64,000 bases of DNA from Hemicordylus capensis. Taxonomy: Eukaryota; Chordata; Lepidosauria; Squamata; Cordylidae. The DNA lies in NCBI RefSeq assembly GCF_027244095.1, contig NC_069662.1, positions 18,998,501-19,062,500 of the forward strand, in the 5' to 3' direction. Shown here one piece after another: positions 48,401 through 59,269 of this stretch. The position numbers and the translations under genes are program-made. Within the stretch, counting starts at the first letter, position 1, and the number at the start of each line of letters is the position of its first letter. Below the pieces are notes generated by a model, which was given only the letters and a program-made list of their open reading frames with translations, ran no database searches and had not been told where the DNA came from.

Positions 48401-51400
48401 AAAAAGCACTGGTCCCAGGAAAGGTCCCTTAGAGACCTCACTCCTTACTTCATGTAGAGAACCATCCATTTATACCTCCCCTCTGTTTCCTGTCCTTCAA
48501 CCAGTTACCAATCCACACATGAACCTGTTACCTCATCTCATTAGTACTAAGGTAATGGCTCTATGACCTTGCAGAGCTGCTGCCATTTGGAGTAGACCTA
48601 AAAGCCAAAGTCAAAATTCTAGGTCTAGTATACATTATTTTAGTTTCAAATACTGCAGCATGAATTATTCTCTCTGCTAACCATAGAGAAGGACAGGGGG
48701 CTGCAGGACTCACAAGCCCTGCTTGTCATGAAGGCGTGATAAGAAACCACACAGAGCACCAAAGTCCAGTCCCCTGACCACTCAAAGTTCTGTTCTGCCA
48801 GTCTCTGCACACCTTTGGAGATGCATCTCCAAGGCCATGAAGGCTAGGAAATTTTTTTTACCTCAGTGAAATTTGGAATTCTTAGGATACTAAATTCTCC
48901 GACTACCATATTCATGTTGCTGGGGCTGTCCCGATACCTGTGTTCCAGGCCTTGACAAATTTTCTTTGTATCTAGGAGCCAGCCCCCAAAATTGGGAGTC
49001 AGAATTAACAAAATTAATAATTCGCAACAGACACTGGATGGGGGAGTAATGGGCTTCTCTTTATCCCCTTTACAAGCAACATGCTTAGAACAGAAACAGC
49101 ACTGCCTGGGACAAATACAGATTTGTTAAGTAACTCTACCCCTGAATAGCCTAGTCTAGGTGCCACAGTTAAATGTCTAGGCACAATGGCTCCCTGGAGC
49201 TGGGATCTGTCAAGCCCTGCTCATGTGCTATACAAAGAGCAGTAAAAATGGCTCTGTGAAGACACGTTTCCTGACCTCTCACATTCAACTTGAATGTACT
49301 AGGCCAGAAACTGGGCTACCAACAGGTAGGATTCATGCAAGCTATCTGATTCTGGAACATTCATCCCTTAGGAAACCAATCCCTGCTGCCCAATCTAGTC
49401 ACAAGGAACCCACAAACACCTCTGTGCGTCTCACAGTGAGAGAGTATCTCGTTGTCTCACAGGAAGGGGTGGAGCAATAAACACAGCAAATCTCTCCTGA
49501 ACCCAATTTAAAGGATCAAATCCCTCAGATTTCAAGGGTTTTGGTCATAAGCTAGGTTTATTTTCCTTGTGGAAGACAGCCCCATACACACACAACCTAC
49601 ACGTTCAAAGCTTTCCCCCCCACAGCTCATCCTACTGAGCCATTTGTCTCTTCCTACTAGTATTGTTTCTCATGCTTTTTCTTTTGAAGATTTTGTAGTC
49701 CTTACTATAAATGCTTATCTTATGTTCACTGCTTTTTCAAATTGTACTTTAAATGTGGTATATCAATAAATTTACAACCATGTCACGTGACCCCCCGTCC
49801 ACTTTTCAAATCAACCCAAAAGTGAAGCCTCTCCTCCAGTAGCTAGAGCCAGCCACTGGAAGTAGAAACCTCTGGCTCCTTGGCATCTTTAAATTTTTGT
49901 TTTCAGAAGAAGAGATTCAGACAACAACTACATATATAGTAGGGAGTAGTACAATCCTCAGGTGATATCTTCACCTGATTCTTCACTTCAGACTGTAAAG
50001 GCAGCATTTTTAATGCTCCTCCATATAAAAATTAGCACAGCAAGGAAAAAAATTCCAGTTCAGCCTGTTCTCTTCTGCACTAGTACTGTGTGTGTATGCA
50101 TGCTTTTTAAATGCAGGGGATTTTTTTTAAAAAAAAAGTGATTCCCCTGCCTGTAGTAGTACAATCTAGTCTACCAGCTTAGGAGTCTTCCACAACAATT
50201 CCAGCTCACCCTGTTGTATGTGTAAATTAGGCCTCGGAGAAGAAATCTCACAAGCTCCTTCTTACCGGGTCCCTCGATGGTGACCTGCACATCTGTGATA
50301 TCCTCCTCATTGGGGAACACCTTGATGCCCTCAGGGGGATCCGATGTTAGAGTTGAAACTTCCTTGTAGACCAATCGGATCACGTGGGGAGGCAGATTTT
50401 CTACATTGGAATTCTGAAAGAGAAAGATTTGAGAGCGTGGGAAGAAATGTGGCTGAGCCAATACTTGCCTGGGTCTGCCAAGAACCTGGCTTTGCAGCTC
50501 TTGAAGATAGGGTGGAGCTGACCCATGCACAAATGACATCAACAGAGACTGAAATGGGAGCTGGCAAGAGCCTTTAGCAACAGGTGAGAAGAGGAACCCA
50601 TTCCAAGTACAAGTGATGCTAATTTGCTTTTGCATAGAGAACATGACATTGTTTGGCCAGAGTTACTGAAGGCGGAAAAGGGCAGGACCGTGCATGAGCA
50701 ACATGCTACTTTGTGTTAAATAAGTGTGTGCCAAGGAACATACCTCACAACTGGGTGTGTGTGTGTGCAGTAGCACCCCCTATTTGGACTCCACTTCTAG
50801 TTTTGGCCCAGGAAAATTAGTGCTTCATTAAAGTGGTACTAACTTTCCCAAACATCTCAAAAAGAACATGGTTCCCTGAAAGCTGGAGCACTTACTTCAT
50901 GCAGCCCCCAGTTGGCCATTTCAAGCCTCAAACTGGAATATCTACCCTTAAGTAAATTTATAGGATCCCTGAACCTGCTGCTTCAAACAGCACAGTTAAA
51001 ATAAAACACAGACACCTTGTTCCAAAGTGGGTGCATTTCAAAATATTCTCTTTCCTGTTAACTCTCACCCACCAACCCATCTCATATGAGAGCCAGCGTG
51101 GTGTAGTGGTTAGAGTGCTGGACTAGGACCAGGGAGACCCGAGTTCAAATCCCCATTCAGCCATGAGACTTGCTGGGTGACTCTGGGCCAGTCACTTCTC
51201 TCTCAGCCTAACCTACTTCACAGGGTTGTTGTGAGGAGAAACTTAAGTATGTAGTACACTGCTCTGGGCTCCTTAGAGGAAGAGTGGGATAGAAAATGTA
51301 AATAAATAAATAATATGCAGAAGCCAAAAGCAATGAACGAACATCTTATTTAGAACTAACTTAGTTGCTTCTGACCCAAATTGTGAGGTTTTATGCATTA

Positions 51401-54400
51401 TTTATTTTTCTTTGTAAACCGCTTTGTGAACTTTGGTTGAAGAGCAGTATATAAATATTCACAGTAGTAGTAGTCTCCTTCCCTAGGTCCCAAAGTCCAT
51501 TAGAGCACACAGTCTGCAAGAAACATACACACACAAACAGATATCCAGGAAGTGAAAAGTATGAAAAACTGAGTCGCTTCTAAATAAAAACTCAGCCATT
51601 CAGCTGTGGCAAGCAAAAGTTTTGTGAACTGGGAGAGGTCTTTTCTGATTCCCTGAAACAAATGATTATCAAAAAGACATGAGGATTTCTGAGTGAATTT
51701 CTTTGCAAGGCTGAAACGTAAGTGAAGATGGGGAAAGTGACACAGTGTGGGGTTTGCTGGCCATTCTAAACAGCAGCGAAGCACCAAACTGTACCCCCTA
51801 ATGGAATTCACTTGCAGATGCCCAAGAATAAAGTATTAAGGCTGCAATGCTTGAATGCAGAGGTTCTCAACCTTGGGTCTCCAGATGTTGATGGACTTCA
51901 ACTCCCATAATCCCCAACCCAAGGCTATTGAGGCTGGGGATTATTTATGGGAGTTGAAGTCCAATAACATCTGGGGACCCAAGGTTGAGAATCCCTGCTT
52001 AAACAGATTAAGTAACTTTTCTGATGGACTAACAATGGTACCCTGATTAATCAGGCAACACCTTTTCATGTTTAATGTTATTTTAAACCGAAGTACTTCT
52101 TAAAAAACAACCGCAAATTGCAAGTGCCATCCTAGAAGAGGCATTACTCCCTCCTGTGCAGGAGAGAAGGGAGAATATTGCTTCCAAGATTATGTTTATC
52201 GTGGCATATGTGCATAGTCTAACAAAGGATGATTTTCTCCCTCTTTATAATGTTTTCCTCTTATGTAAATTTATAAAGATGTAGTCAATCAGCCAGGAAA
52301 TGGATGAGCTTGTACACATCCACCCACCTCTTCACATCCCTCATAGCTGCAGAGGTAAACCTAAGCAGAGATGCAATTTCTGCTCAAGACTTTGAAACGG
52401 GATGTAAGTGCAACCTTTAGGGATGAGGGAACGACAGCTGCTTTTTGTGGCTCAGAACCAGTATTCCACTGCCTGTGTATGTGCACTAATTCAGTAGCCA
52501 ACATCTGGCATTAACAAGTCAAAGTTGGATTTATACAGGTGAAGAGCAAATCATGTTGTTTCAACACTGCCAGCATGCTAAAGTACTAATTTTGAGCTCC
52601 AACCCCTACAAAATGGGGTTACTGCCAAAACAACTCTTTACACCTCTGGAAGGTTCCGATGTGGATCTCTGTGCAGGTGCAAATACTATACTCATCAGTT
52701 TGATGCAAAAGACCATATGGAAGAACAAGTTACATATTCTCAACACCGCCAGCATTCTAAGGTATTAATTGCAAAGGATAGCTCCAAACTCTACAAAATA
52801 GGCCTTTCCCCATGTTGTTGTTGAGGGCGAAATGCCATATCTAAGCCCGTGGTTTGTGCCCCACTGTTGCAATGCAGCCTCCAAATGTATTATTTGAAAA
52901 GCAATTCTAGATGAGTTGAGATGTTTCTGCCTTGCTACCAACCATATTCATATATTTTCTCTTGGATGAAAAACCAGTCACTTTTTTCAGAAAACCAGAA
53001 ACTGTTTTCTGAACAAGTAGAGATGCATGAGAATTAAGCTGACAGCTGAAGGATGATTATCTTTGGGGCTGCCTGGACATTACCCCCACTCTTTGTGCAT
53101 GGTACTGAGGAAAGGTTTAGAAGCAGGCCTCAGGCTTCTAAATGTTCTACATTCTGTTCTCCTTGCCACCAAGTCCAAGGCTCAAACCAGGAGATTCCAT
53201 TTTTATTTGAGCACACGGCCCCCTCAGACTCCAAGAGAAGATTTCATCTTGCAGGGCCACAGAAAATTACACAAACACATACCGAATCTCTCAATTTAGT
53301 TGTCAACTTCTCCCCACCATGAGAGGAGCAGGTGAGGCCTGCTCCCACTCTTTTCCCAGGGATAACCCTGAAGAAAACACAACATCTGAACAGCCACAAC
53401 CCACAATGGCTACTTACTGAGCCTGGGACACCTTTGACGCTCACCTGCAGCTTTAGGAGGAATTTGCTGACCTGCATTACTAACAAACATTGCCAGGCAA
53501 GCAGAACCACCGCCACCAAGGTAACAATTGTGTTCTTTTGCAGACCCAGCTACAAAGGCCTCGTACAACATGATTCTTCCTTTGACATGCTGTACATCTG
53601 CGGGTGTACATTTTTACCACTTAGCTGTCACATCCATGACCTGCATCCTCAATTAAATAATTGTAAGTGGCTACTGCCAGGACAATTCTGTGGAAATCGA
53701 ACTACAGAGTGGAACGTTAGGCCCTTCACAGCTTTATTTGCTGCCCACACAAATCTTTCAAAGAGTTGAAAAGGCTGCCCACCTCCATGTCAAAAGCAGC
53801 AAGTTCTCCTTAGCAGACACAGCCTCACTTTGCAGTTCCCTTCCCACATCCTTTGAAGAGGTAAACATGTCCATCTTTTGCAACACACACACAACTAAGA
53901 CCCCTGTGGCACCTTAAAAACTAACCAATATATTATAGCATAAGCTTTCATGGACTTTAGCCCACTTTATCAGATCCTTATCAAGTGGACTGTAGTCCAC
54001 AAAAGCTCATGTTATATTAGTCTTTAAGGTGCCACAAGACTCCTAGTAGTTTTTGCTGCAACAAATATCAGATGCTGATTAAATGGGCTCTAATCCATGA
54101 AAACTTGTTATCATAGAAGCCTGAGGTGCCATAGGCCTCTGTCATCTTCTTACATTTGTCTTCCACTCTGGTATTGACCAATTCACTTCTATAAGAGATT
54201 TAAAACAATCTTGGAAATACAGTCACAAAAACTTCTAGCCCACAAAACAGACACTAGGATGGGAGAAACAACTTGGGAGTATTGCTGGACCTGGCTCTGC
54301 TTTTGGATGCTCAGGGGGATCTGGTGGCCAGCCGTGCCTTTTCACAGCTTTGGCTAGTGTGCCAGCTTTCTCAAGAAGGCAGATCTAGCCACAGTTACCC

Positions 54401-57400
54401 CTGCCTTTGTCAGGTCACAACTGGATTACTGTAATGCACTCTACACATGCATGCTGTCCTTGAAGAATATTTGGAAACTGCAGTTGATGCAAAATGCAGC
54501 AGTTAGGATTTTATTCCAAACTGTCCACTGGGACCATTACACCTCAATTCTGAAAGAGCTACATTGGCTGCCAATTTGTTTCCGGATCCAATTAAAGGTG
54601 CTGGTTCTAACCTTTGGAGTCCTTAATGGTTTGGGCCCTGGATATCTGAAGGAACACCTGCTCCCAAGGGTTTCTGTCCGCTTGACATGGTCATCGGAGG
54701 GGGCTCTGCTCCGTGTGCCCATGATGAGGGAGACTCTACTGTTGTGCACGTGGAACAGGGCCTTCTCAGTTATTACCCCTAGGCTTTGGAATATGTTCTG
54801 TATTTTAACTTTTAAAATAGATTTATATTTTTTTCTTAGAATCCAATTTAATATTTGTATTGTTCTAACTGCTTAATAGTTTTGTATCGTTTTTCAAACC
54901 TATTGTCACCCGCCTTGAGATTATTTTAATGAAAGGCAATATAGAAATCTAATCAGACTCTTTTCGGTTTAGATCAACTTCTTTACTTGGGTCAGTGCTT
55001 ACTTACCTCAACTAAATGGGTGAATGGCTATTTACAAGCCTAGTTTAAACCACTCCCTTTTTGTCTGCAGTGTACATCTTGTGTTGCGTAAAATATCATT
55101 ACCATCTCAGGCTTCTCTACAAATGAGATGTGTTCAAAAGGGACACAAAGATCCCACAGCAATGCACATTCTCCCTTTATCACTTGCTTTCTGGGGATCC
55201 TACATCACTAATCAATTCAGATCCCGTGCCGGGGGTTATATGACTAACAAACTTAAAACACAACCCAAAACATCCCAGTAGTGGTAAGACTGCTTCTGAT
55301 GCACTCCAATAGCAATTCAATAGCATAACATGGCTATTAAGCTTTTGATCAGAGTATTCAGATCTATTTTGAATCTGTTTGGACTGGAGTCCTTCAAGTC
55401 CATCCACAAGCCAGCTGATAAAAGGATCTAAAGAGGAAACTAGCAATACAGCACTTCATAGAAATGTGTGCAGCTTTCTATGCAGACCATTCCCAGTCAG
55501 TTTACAAAGGCAATCAATCCTGATTCAGTAACAGTGATAAATTCCACCACCACTCCCGCTTTTCTTCCCAAACACCCACTCCCCAAATTAAAAAGCTAAG
55601 AGGCATCCAGTGGATTCTGAATGTTTGAGAAATGAAGTTATCATGGAAGCTCTTTTTCCCCCTTACATACACACTGCTGCCTGCCTGGGAAACCATCTGC
55701 TGTAAAATCATCCTCACCCTCCTTCTGCCGATCATGGGGATTTGTCCCATGAGAAAGTGTTTACAATTAAACACATCTAAAACCATGCAGAGGTCAAAGA
55801 TTGGGCAGGTCTCAAAATGGCAAGGAAGGTTTGAAAAAGATTTGCAAAAATGTATGCACACATATACTCGAGGCAGTCCAAGGCCTAAAATAGATTAAAT
55901 CAGGACAAAGGAGTTTTTAAAAGACTAGCTGGATTTACACTCTTATGAAAAAACTTTTTCTGAAATCGGTCAACTTCAAAACGCCCCCCCCAAATCTACA
56001 CCAACAAGAAAATGTAGATTTCATAATCATTTTTTTAAAAAAACTATCTTAGCAGTATTAAGAGAACGTCTGAGCGGAATAGTTCACAAGAAGAGGATTT
56101 TGCTTTGAGGAAGAAAAAACTTTTCAAAAGCTGCAGTCCTAAGCACACTTACCATGGAGTAAGCCAAACTGAAGCTTACTCCTTTCAATGAGACTTACTT
56201 CTCACTAATCATGCATAAGATTGCACTAAAATCTTCATCTTCCCAAATCCTGGCACCAAGAAATTGCAAAGCTGTCAGATACAATAGTAGTCTGAAACGT
56301 CCCTTATTTAGAAAATGTGTAACTAAGTTTCCTCATATTAGCCTTTATATATGAAATTAATTATATGATTATATGAAATTAATATTACTTTGGAAAGTGG
56401 AGGCTTTTTGTTTCGTGTGGAGAAGTTAAAACAGAAAGAGGCCTACAGAAAATGCCTTGCCTCAGGAAACTGAGTATGATTTGGCAAGGGGGTGAAATGA
56501 GAACGCAAGGCAAAAAGAAGAAAATATGCTCTAATCTTTACATTCAGGCATGCAGATGATACAAAATACCTTTCAGATAACATGCCGCCAGTAAAGCATT
56601 TAAGATAGAGAAATATATTTTAGAAAAGCCAATTTGGCCATTACTTAAACCAACTACTCACTTTGTTTGTGATAAAGAAGAGACTCTTCCACAACTTGTA
56701 TCTGACCTTTTCAGAAAGCCCTTTCTAGTCTCATCAAGTGTCTTCTAAACGAGTGTACTAAGTAAGGTATGTCACATGTCATGCACCAAAGGGTTGGGAA
56801 AGGGGGGAAAGGAGTAACAAAGTTGTAACAAAGAAATGATAGGGCACTGGGGAAAATGGGGTAACGTGTGGCAAAGGGGGCAGGGAAGAGTTAAACATGA
56901 TGATACATTTTGTGGATGACCCCCACATTTCCCAAACTACACCCCATGCTCCCCTGTACCCTTCTTAAAACCCAAATGACAGTCAACATTTTAAACAGAG
57001 GCTGGCCTCTGCACATCTCAACGTGGAATCATGCTAGTCCCACCTTCCCCACACCACAGATTAAGATTAATTTACAACCATTCCTCCATTTTTAAATGCT
57101 TCCCCAATATAGCTTATTCCATGCCACATTTTGTAAAGTGATCCTTTGGGGGTGTTGAGCTCCTCTTGAAAAAGAGTGCAATGTTTCCCTTCCTTGCCTG
57201 CCTAAGAAGCCTATACATCATATCTTATCTCCAGAACCCCATTAAGCTTCTGCTACAATAAATTGGTTAGCCTTTAAGGTGCAACAAGATTCTTTGTTGT
57301 TGCTTTTTTTTGCAACAGAGTAGCACATCTGGAAGATGTTTAGAGCTTTATCCTCAGATCCTTGCTCAGCTTGACAAATCAGATCCTACCCAATACTGGA

Positions 57401-57864
57401 TCACAAGATCACACTCCATCCCAACGTGAGGTCCTAAGAATATTCCACCAACCAGCCCATAAATCCTAAAATAAAGCAGCCATGCCAGCCCCTGGGGTCT
57501 TACCACAAAGACATCCTACATGAGGCCAAATGCAGCACAGATACAAACATCCTAACCAGGAGATCTTATGCCCACAAACAGGAAAGTAATTGCTCCCCTT
57601 CCTACTCAACTTAAACCATAAAAACTGGATTTTATGTACCCATGTGCAAGTGCACAAGCATGAAGAAACCCTAATCTTTGTACAGAGGGACACACACAAT
57701 TTCAAGCTATCTACCCTTTGAACCTTTACTCTTATATGGTGTGCAGAACTTACCAGCAACAATATTACAACCCACCAGCCCTTCCAAGTTCTTGTAGGCT
57801 CCACAAAGAAAGTGAAATTCAAACAGGTGGATAGGGACACCAAGCGCCAAAAACCACTCACCAT
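42206..57864 (-). CDS. UBE2S: UBE2S, APC/C-associated E2 ubiquitin-conjugating enzyme, 4 coding exons
   Basis: Coding exons on the minus strand are 57864-57862, 50413-50266, 45918-45728 and 42496-42206, giving 210 residues. The UBC fold is intact, with the HPN motif at residues 85-87, catalytic Cys95 in [12 protein letters not shown], and the GIRHVLLTIKCLL segment. The basic lysine-rich tail ([18 protein letters not shown] onward) ends RALRRL, the peptide that docks on the APC/C. UBE2S extends K11-linked ubiquitin chains on APC/C substrates in mitosis. The protein is 12 residues shorter than human UBE2S (222), mainly in the linker between the UBC domain and the tail. All introns start GT and end AG and the codon phases agree. 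No disruption is seen. Confidence 0.93.
43107..43222. mobile_element. small palindromic MITE-like hairpin
   Basis: GTTCACACAATCGTTTTAAT with AGGTTTAATGTGGTTTACTG pairs with ACAGTAAACCTTGATTTGAA and GACTGTGAAC. A shorter internal pair GTTCACACAATC / GATTGTGTGAAC ends at 43170. Confidence 0.45.
44596..45031. mobile_element. foldback hAT MITE with perfect 8-bp duplication
   Basis: It starts TAGGGATGTGCACGAAT and ends TTCCGTGCACATCCTA. Both flanks are ATTAGGGC (44588-44595 and 45032-45039). Most of its length is self-complementary: GTTGTTTTACTGACC pairs with GGTCAGTAAAACAAC. It has no transposase. It lies in UBE2S intron 3. Confidence 0.92.
45728..45918 (-). CDS. UBE2S: UBE2S exon 3 (residues 51-114, catalytic exon)
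   Basis: The acceptor TACTGCAG precedes AAGGTACCC. It encodes [19 protein letters not shown], then the HPN motif and the catalytic Cys95 (NGEICVNVL), and ends at GIRHVLL before GTGAGT. Its length is 191 nt, so skipping it would shift the frame. Confidence 0.94.
46102..46548. mobile_element. foldback hAT MITE with perfect 8-bp duplication
   Basis: Same family as 44596-45031. Starts TAGGGAACGG and ends GCGCATCCCTA. Flanks are CTGGATCC on both sides (46094-46101 and 46549-46556). Arms pair over most of the element, for example GTTGTCCGGAACTAAGC with GCTTAGTTCCGGACAAC. The 214-codon open frame across it arises from this sequence and is not a gene. Confidence 0.92.
46740..46990 (-). repeat. 5S/tRNA-derived SINE
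   Basis: CCCAGCCCTACCTGGAGATG, CACTGAGTTACAGCCCCATC and ACCACAAGACCAGCTCTCCT, in reversed family order. Confidence 0.8.
47115..47238 (+). repeat. tRNA-Ala-like-headed SINE, interrupted by CR1
   Basis: AGCGTTACCTCAGAAGTATA then TTTACATGCAGAAGTTCCCA and GAAGGGCTAGGAAAGCCTC. It stops at the border of the CR1 copy that follows. Confidence 0.6.
47239..48540 (-). mobile_element. CR1 LINE, 5'-truncated, minus strand
   Basis: The minus strand reads from an RT segment at 48469-48260 ([20 protein letters not shown], then [20 protein letters not shown], with FADD changed to FAGD) to the CR1 3' end AGCCCTGCTGGATCAGGCCC at about 47246. It is the same subfamily as 59270-60782. A MITE interrupts it at 47479-47605. 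It is inactive. Confidence 0.88.
47479..47605. mobile_element. hAT-like foldback MITE nested in CR1
   Basis: AGATGTTGCTGAACTACAAA pairs with TGTAGTTCAGCAACATCT, and the right end is GGTTGGGAACCACTG. Flanks ATTTAAAC (47471-47478) and ATCTAAAC (47606-47613) differ by one base, consistent with an 8-bp duplication. CR1 sequence resumes directly after it. Confidence 0.8.
48541..50265. other. intron 2 remainder, nothing recognised
   Basis: No repeat I can name and no supported exon. Short A/T runs occur near 50120-50140. Confidence 0.5.
50266..50413 (-). CDS. UBE2S: UBE2S exon 2 (residues 2-50)
   Basis: The acceptor TCTTTCAG precedes AATTCC. It encodes [20 protein letters not shown], then [17 protein letters not shown], and ends with the first base of a Glu codon before GTAAGA. 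Confidence 0.93.
51088..51312 (+). repeat. full-length MIR-like tRNA SINE
   Basis: GAGAGCCAGCGTGGTGTAGT through GAGTTCAAATCCCCATTCAG to GGCTCCTTAGAGGAAGAGTG and an AATAAATAAATAA tail. It closely matches 17774-18041. Confidence 0.9.
51390..51462 (+). repeat. L2-type LINE 3' tail fragment
   Basis: TTTCTTTGTAAACCGCTTTG then GAACTTTGGTTGAAGAGCAG and TATATAAATATTC, the same ending as the L2 copy at 15693-16612. Confidence 0.7.
51858..51997. mobile_element. foldback hAT-like MITE, both arms intact
   Basis: CAGAGGTTCTCAACCTTGGG at the left and CCCAAGGTTGAGAATCCCTG at the right are inverted over almost the full arm. GACTTCAACTCCCATAATCC pairs with GGGAGTTGAAGTCC. A strong hairpin in the UBE2S intron 1 transcript is expected. 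Confidence 0.8.
51998..53893. other. UBE2S intron 1, nothing recognised
   Basis: Open frames such as 53332-53769 (145 codons) carry no recognisable domain or splice context. Confidence 0.5.
53894..54145. mobile_element. foldback repeat with AAGGTGCCACAAGA ends
   Basis: AACTAAGACCCCTGTGGCAC and AAGCTTTCATGGACTTTAGC pair with CTGTAGTCCACAAAAGCTCA and CTTTAAGGTGCCACAAGACT. A related half copy continues to about 54145 (GGGCTCTAATCCATGAAAAC). Fragments of the family lie at 813 and 57256. Confidence 0.65.
54268..54958 (+). mobile_element. L2-type LINE 3' part, plus strand
   Basis: An open frame at 54451-54876 encodes [19 protein letters not shown], then [20 protein letters not shown] and [20 protein letters not shown]. 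This is the region after the reverse transcriptase in L2-type ORF2. The polymerase domain is missing and the copy ends in CCCGCCTTGAGATTATTTTA. Confidence 0.8.
54959..57861 (-). other. UBE2S intron 1 distal part
   Basis: Except for the repeat fragment at 57256-57340 (TTAGCCTTTAAGGTGCAACA), I see no named repeat and no exon in this AT-rich stretch. Confidence 0.55.
57862..57864 (-). CDS. UBE2S: UBE2S exon 1, coding part (ATG only)
   Basis: On the minus strand ACAATG is followed directly by GTGAGT, a consensus donor. Exon 2 then opens with AATTCCAATGTAG (NSNVEN), which is exactly residues 2 onward of UBE2S, so the phase is right. No other ATG followed by a donor was seen in the CpG-rich sequence upstream. 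The start of the exon and the transcription start are not resolved. Confidence 0.65.
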
Positions 57865-58189
57865 TGTGTTGGGTCTGCACGAAGGGTTGTAGAGTAACAC
57901 AATCTAACCCTAACCTTTAAAGGGATCACACATGCCCCTTAATTCACTTCTGATTAATGCCTCTTCCTCCCTCCACAGCCTAGGAGGCTGGCCTCTAAAC
58001 TTGGGGTTACACAGCCCCTACCACTATTAGGAGAACACCAGACCTTTTCGTTTAAGAAGTTCTTTCTTTCGTAAGTATGGGAGGGGGAGTAGATTCTCCC
58101 CAACTCCTACTTCTACCCCTCCAAACTCGCTTCTGCCACCCTCACTTTAATGAGGGTGGCCGGTCCCCCACAAACGTTTTTATAACCTT

Positions 58190-58500
58190 CGACCAAGGCC
58201 AGCCACACCCCTTTCGAACCCCGGTCGCCCAATCAGGCCCGTTAGAACGGAGGGGGTCCGTTCCTCCCCCCTCCCTTCTTGTGTCCTCTCCTCGCGGAGA
58301 GCCGTTGACAACCAATATCCGCGACGGCCGACAGCCAATGGGGAGAGGCGTAGTGGAGGGGCGGAGCCATCGAACCTGATTGGAGAGATTTGAATATGAA
58401 CGTTTGGGGAAAGCGGCGTTTAAAGGGAGGTTGGTTGGTTTATCTGCTAACGGTTGCGGGAAGAAACTGGGCGGGGGCGAGTTTCAAAATATTAGATTGA
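58190..58500 (-). promoter_or_regulatory. UBE2S: CpG-rich UBE2S promoter region with CCAAT boxes
   Basis: CpG density rises sharply compared with flanking DNA. CCAAT boxes occur at 58229-58233 and 58335-58339 (plus) and 58379-58383 (minus), and further ones at 58513-58517, 58663-58667 and 58793-58797. CHR-like elements are TTCGAA (58213-58218) and TTTGAA (58389-58394). NF-Y and CHR sites are typical of G2/M genes, in keeping with UBE2S. It sits about 330-640 bp upstream of the ATG. Confidence 0.6.
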
Positions 58501-58563
58501 CGCGATAGGTTGCCAATAGGATGTGAGCGTGACATACCGCTGCTGATTTGAGCGATTACTAAA

Positions 58564-58597
58564 TGACGTAGCCTAGTAATCGATAGGCGATATAAAG
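58564..58597 (+). promoter_or_regulatory. possible divergent plus-strand core promoter
   Basis: A CRE-like TGACGTA (58564-58570) is followed by TATAAAG (58591-58597). About 30 bp later comes a pyrimidine-rich CTCCTGTTTTCCTTTATTC and then GCGGGTAGGT, which could be a splice donor. No coding sequence follows, so any product would be non-coding or lie outside the window. Confidence 0.3.
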
Positions 58598-58679
58598 GTG
58601 GTTGGCCGGGAAATCCTATTTCTCCTGTTTTCCTTTATTCAAACAAAGCGGGTAGGTTCCTAATTGGCTAGATAAGAAA

Positions 58680-59269
58680 AGTAAACCCGCCGAACTGACA
58701 GATGAGGCAACTAATTAAAGCAGAGGGGGAATGAAAAATAAATGTACTAGGAGAGGGGTGGGACTTAGCAAGGAAAATGACTGTTCAGGCAGCCAATCAG
58801 AGATGTCCCAGGGCCTCGTCGTCCTCAATAATATTCATGTGTTAATGACAAACTTTAGTCAGTCTCTGCCCAAGTGCCCATATGTGTTGAACTCAAAATT
58901 TGCTGGAAGGTCACCTTTGCCACCCAAAAGATTTCCAGGATGACAGCACCCATAATTTTTCACTAAAATATTCATTCCTTCTTCTGCTACTTTACCTATT
59001 GTGGTCTCTCCCCCCGCCGCAACACTTCTGTACAAAATAAACAATATAAAGTATATATTAAACTAAATCAAAAGTACAAGAGGAAGAAGGATGGCATCAA
59101 TCATTCTTTATTCATTAGGACTAATGAAGATACTCATTAAATGACCATATTCATTATCATGTAAATAATCAACATTGACGACAACAACAAAACCCATAAA
59201 TATGATCAATATTTGTGTGACCACTCACAGAAAGCTCCTGTGCTGTCATGGAGGTTGGGTTCTAGGAGA
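58680..59269. other. gene-free, nothing recognised
   Basis: Apart from the CCAAT boxes noted with the promoter, no repeat or exon is recognised. Confidence 0.5.

Larger units (their letters stand above)
45919..50265 (-). other. UBE2S intron 2 (4.35 kb)
   Basis: It contains the foldback MITE at 46102, SINEs at 46740 and 47115, and a CR1 copy at 47239-48540. The part from 48541 to 50265 shows nothing I recognise. Confidence 0.7.

Noticed and set aside
57466-57900. 144-codon minus-strand frame around the UBE2S ATG
   Set aside because: It reads through the exon 1 donor into the intron; only the ATG is part of UBE2S.
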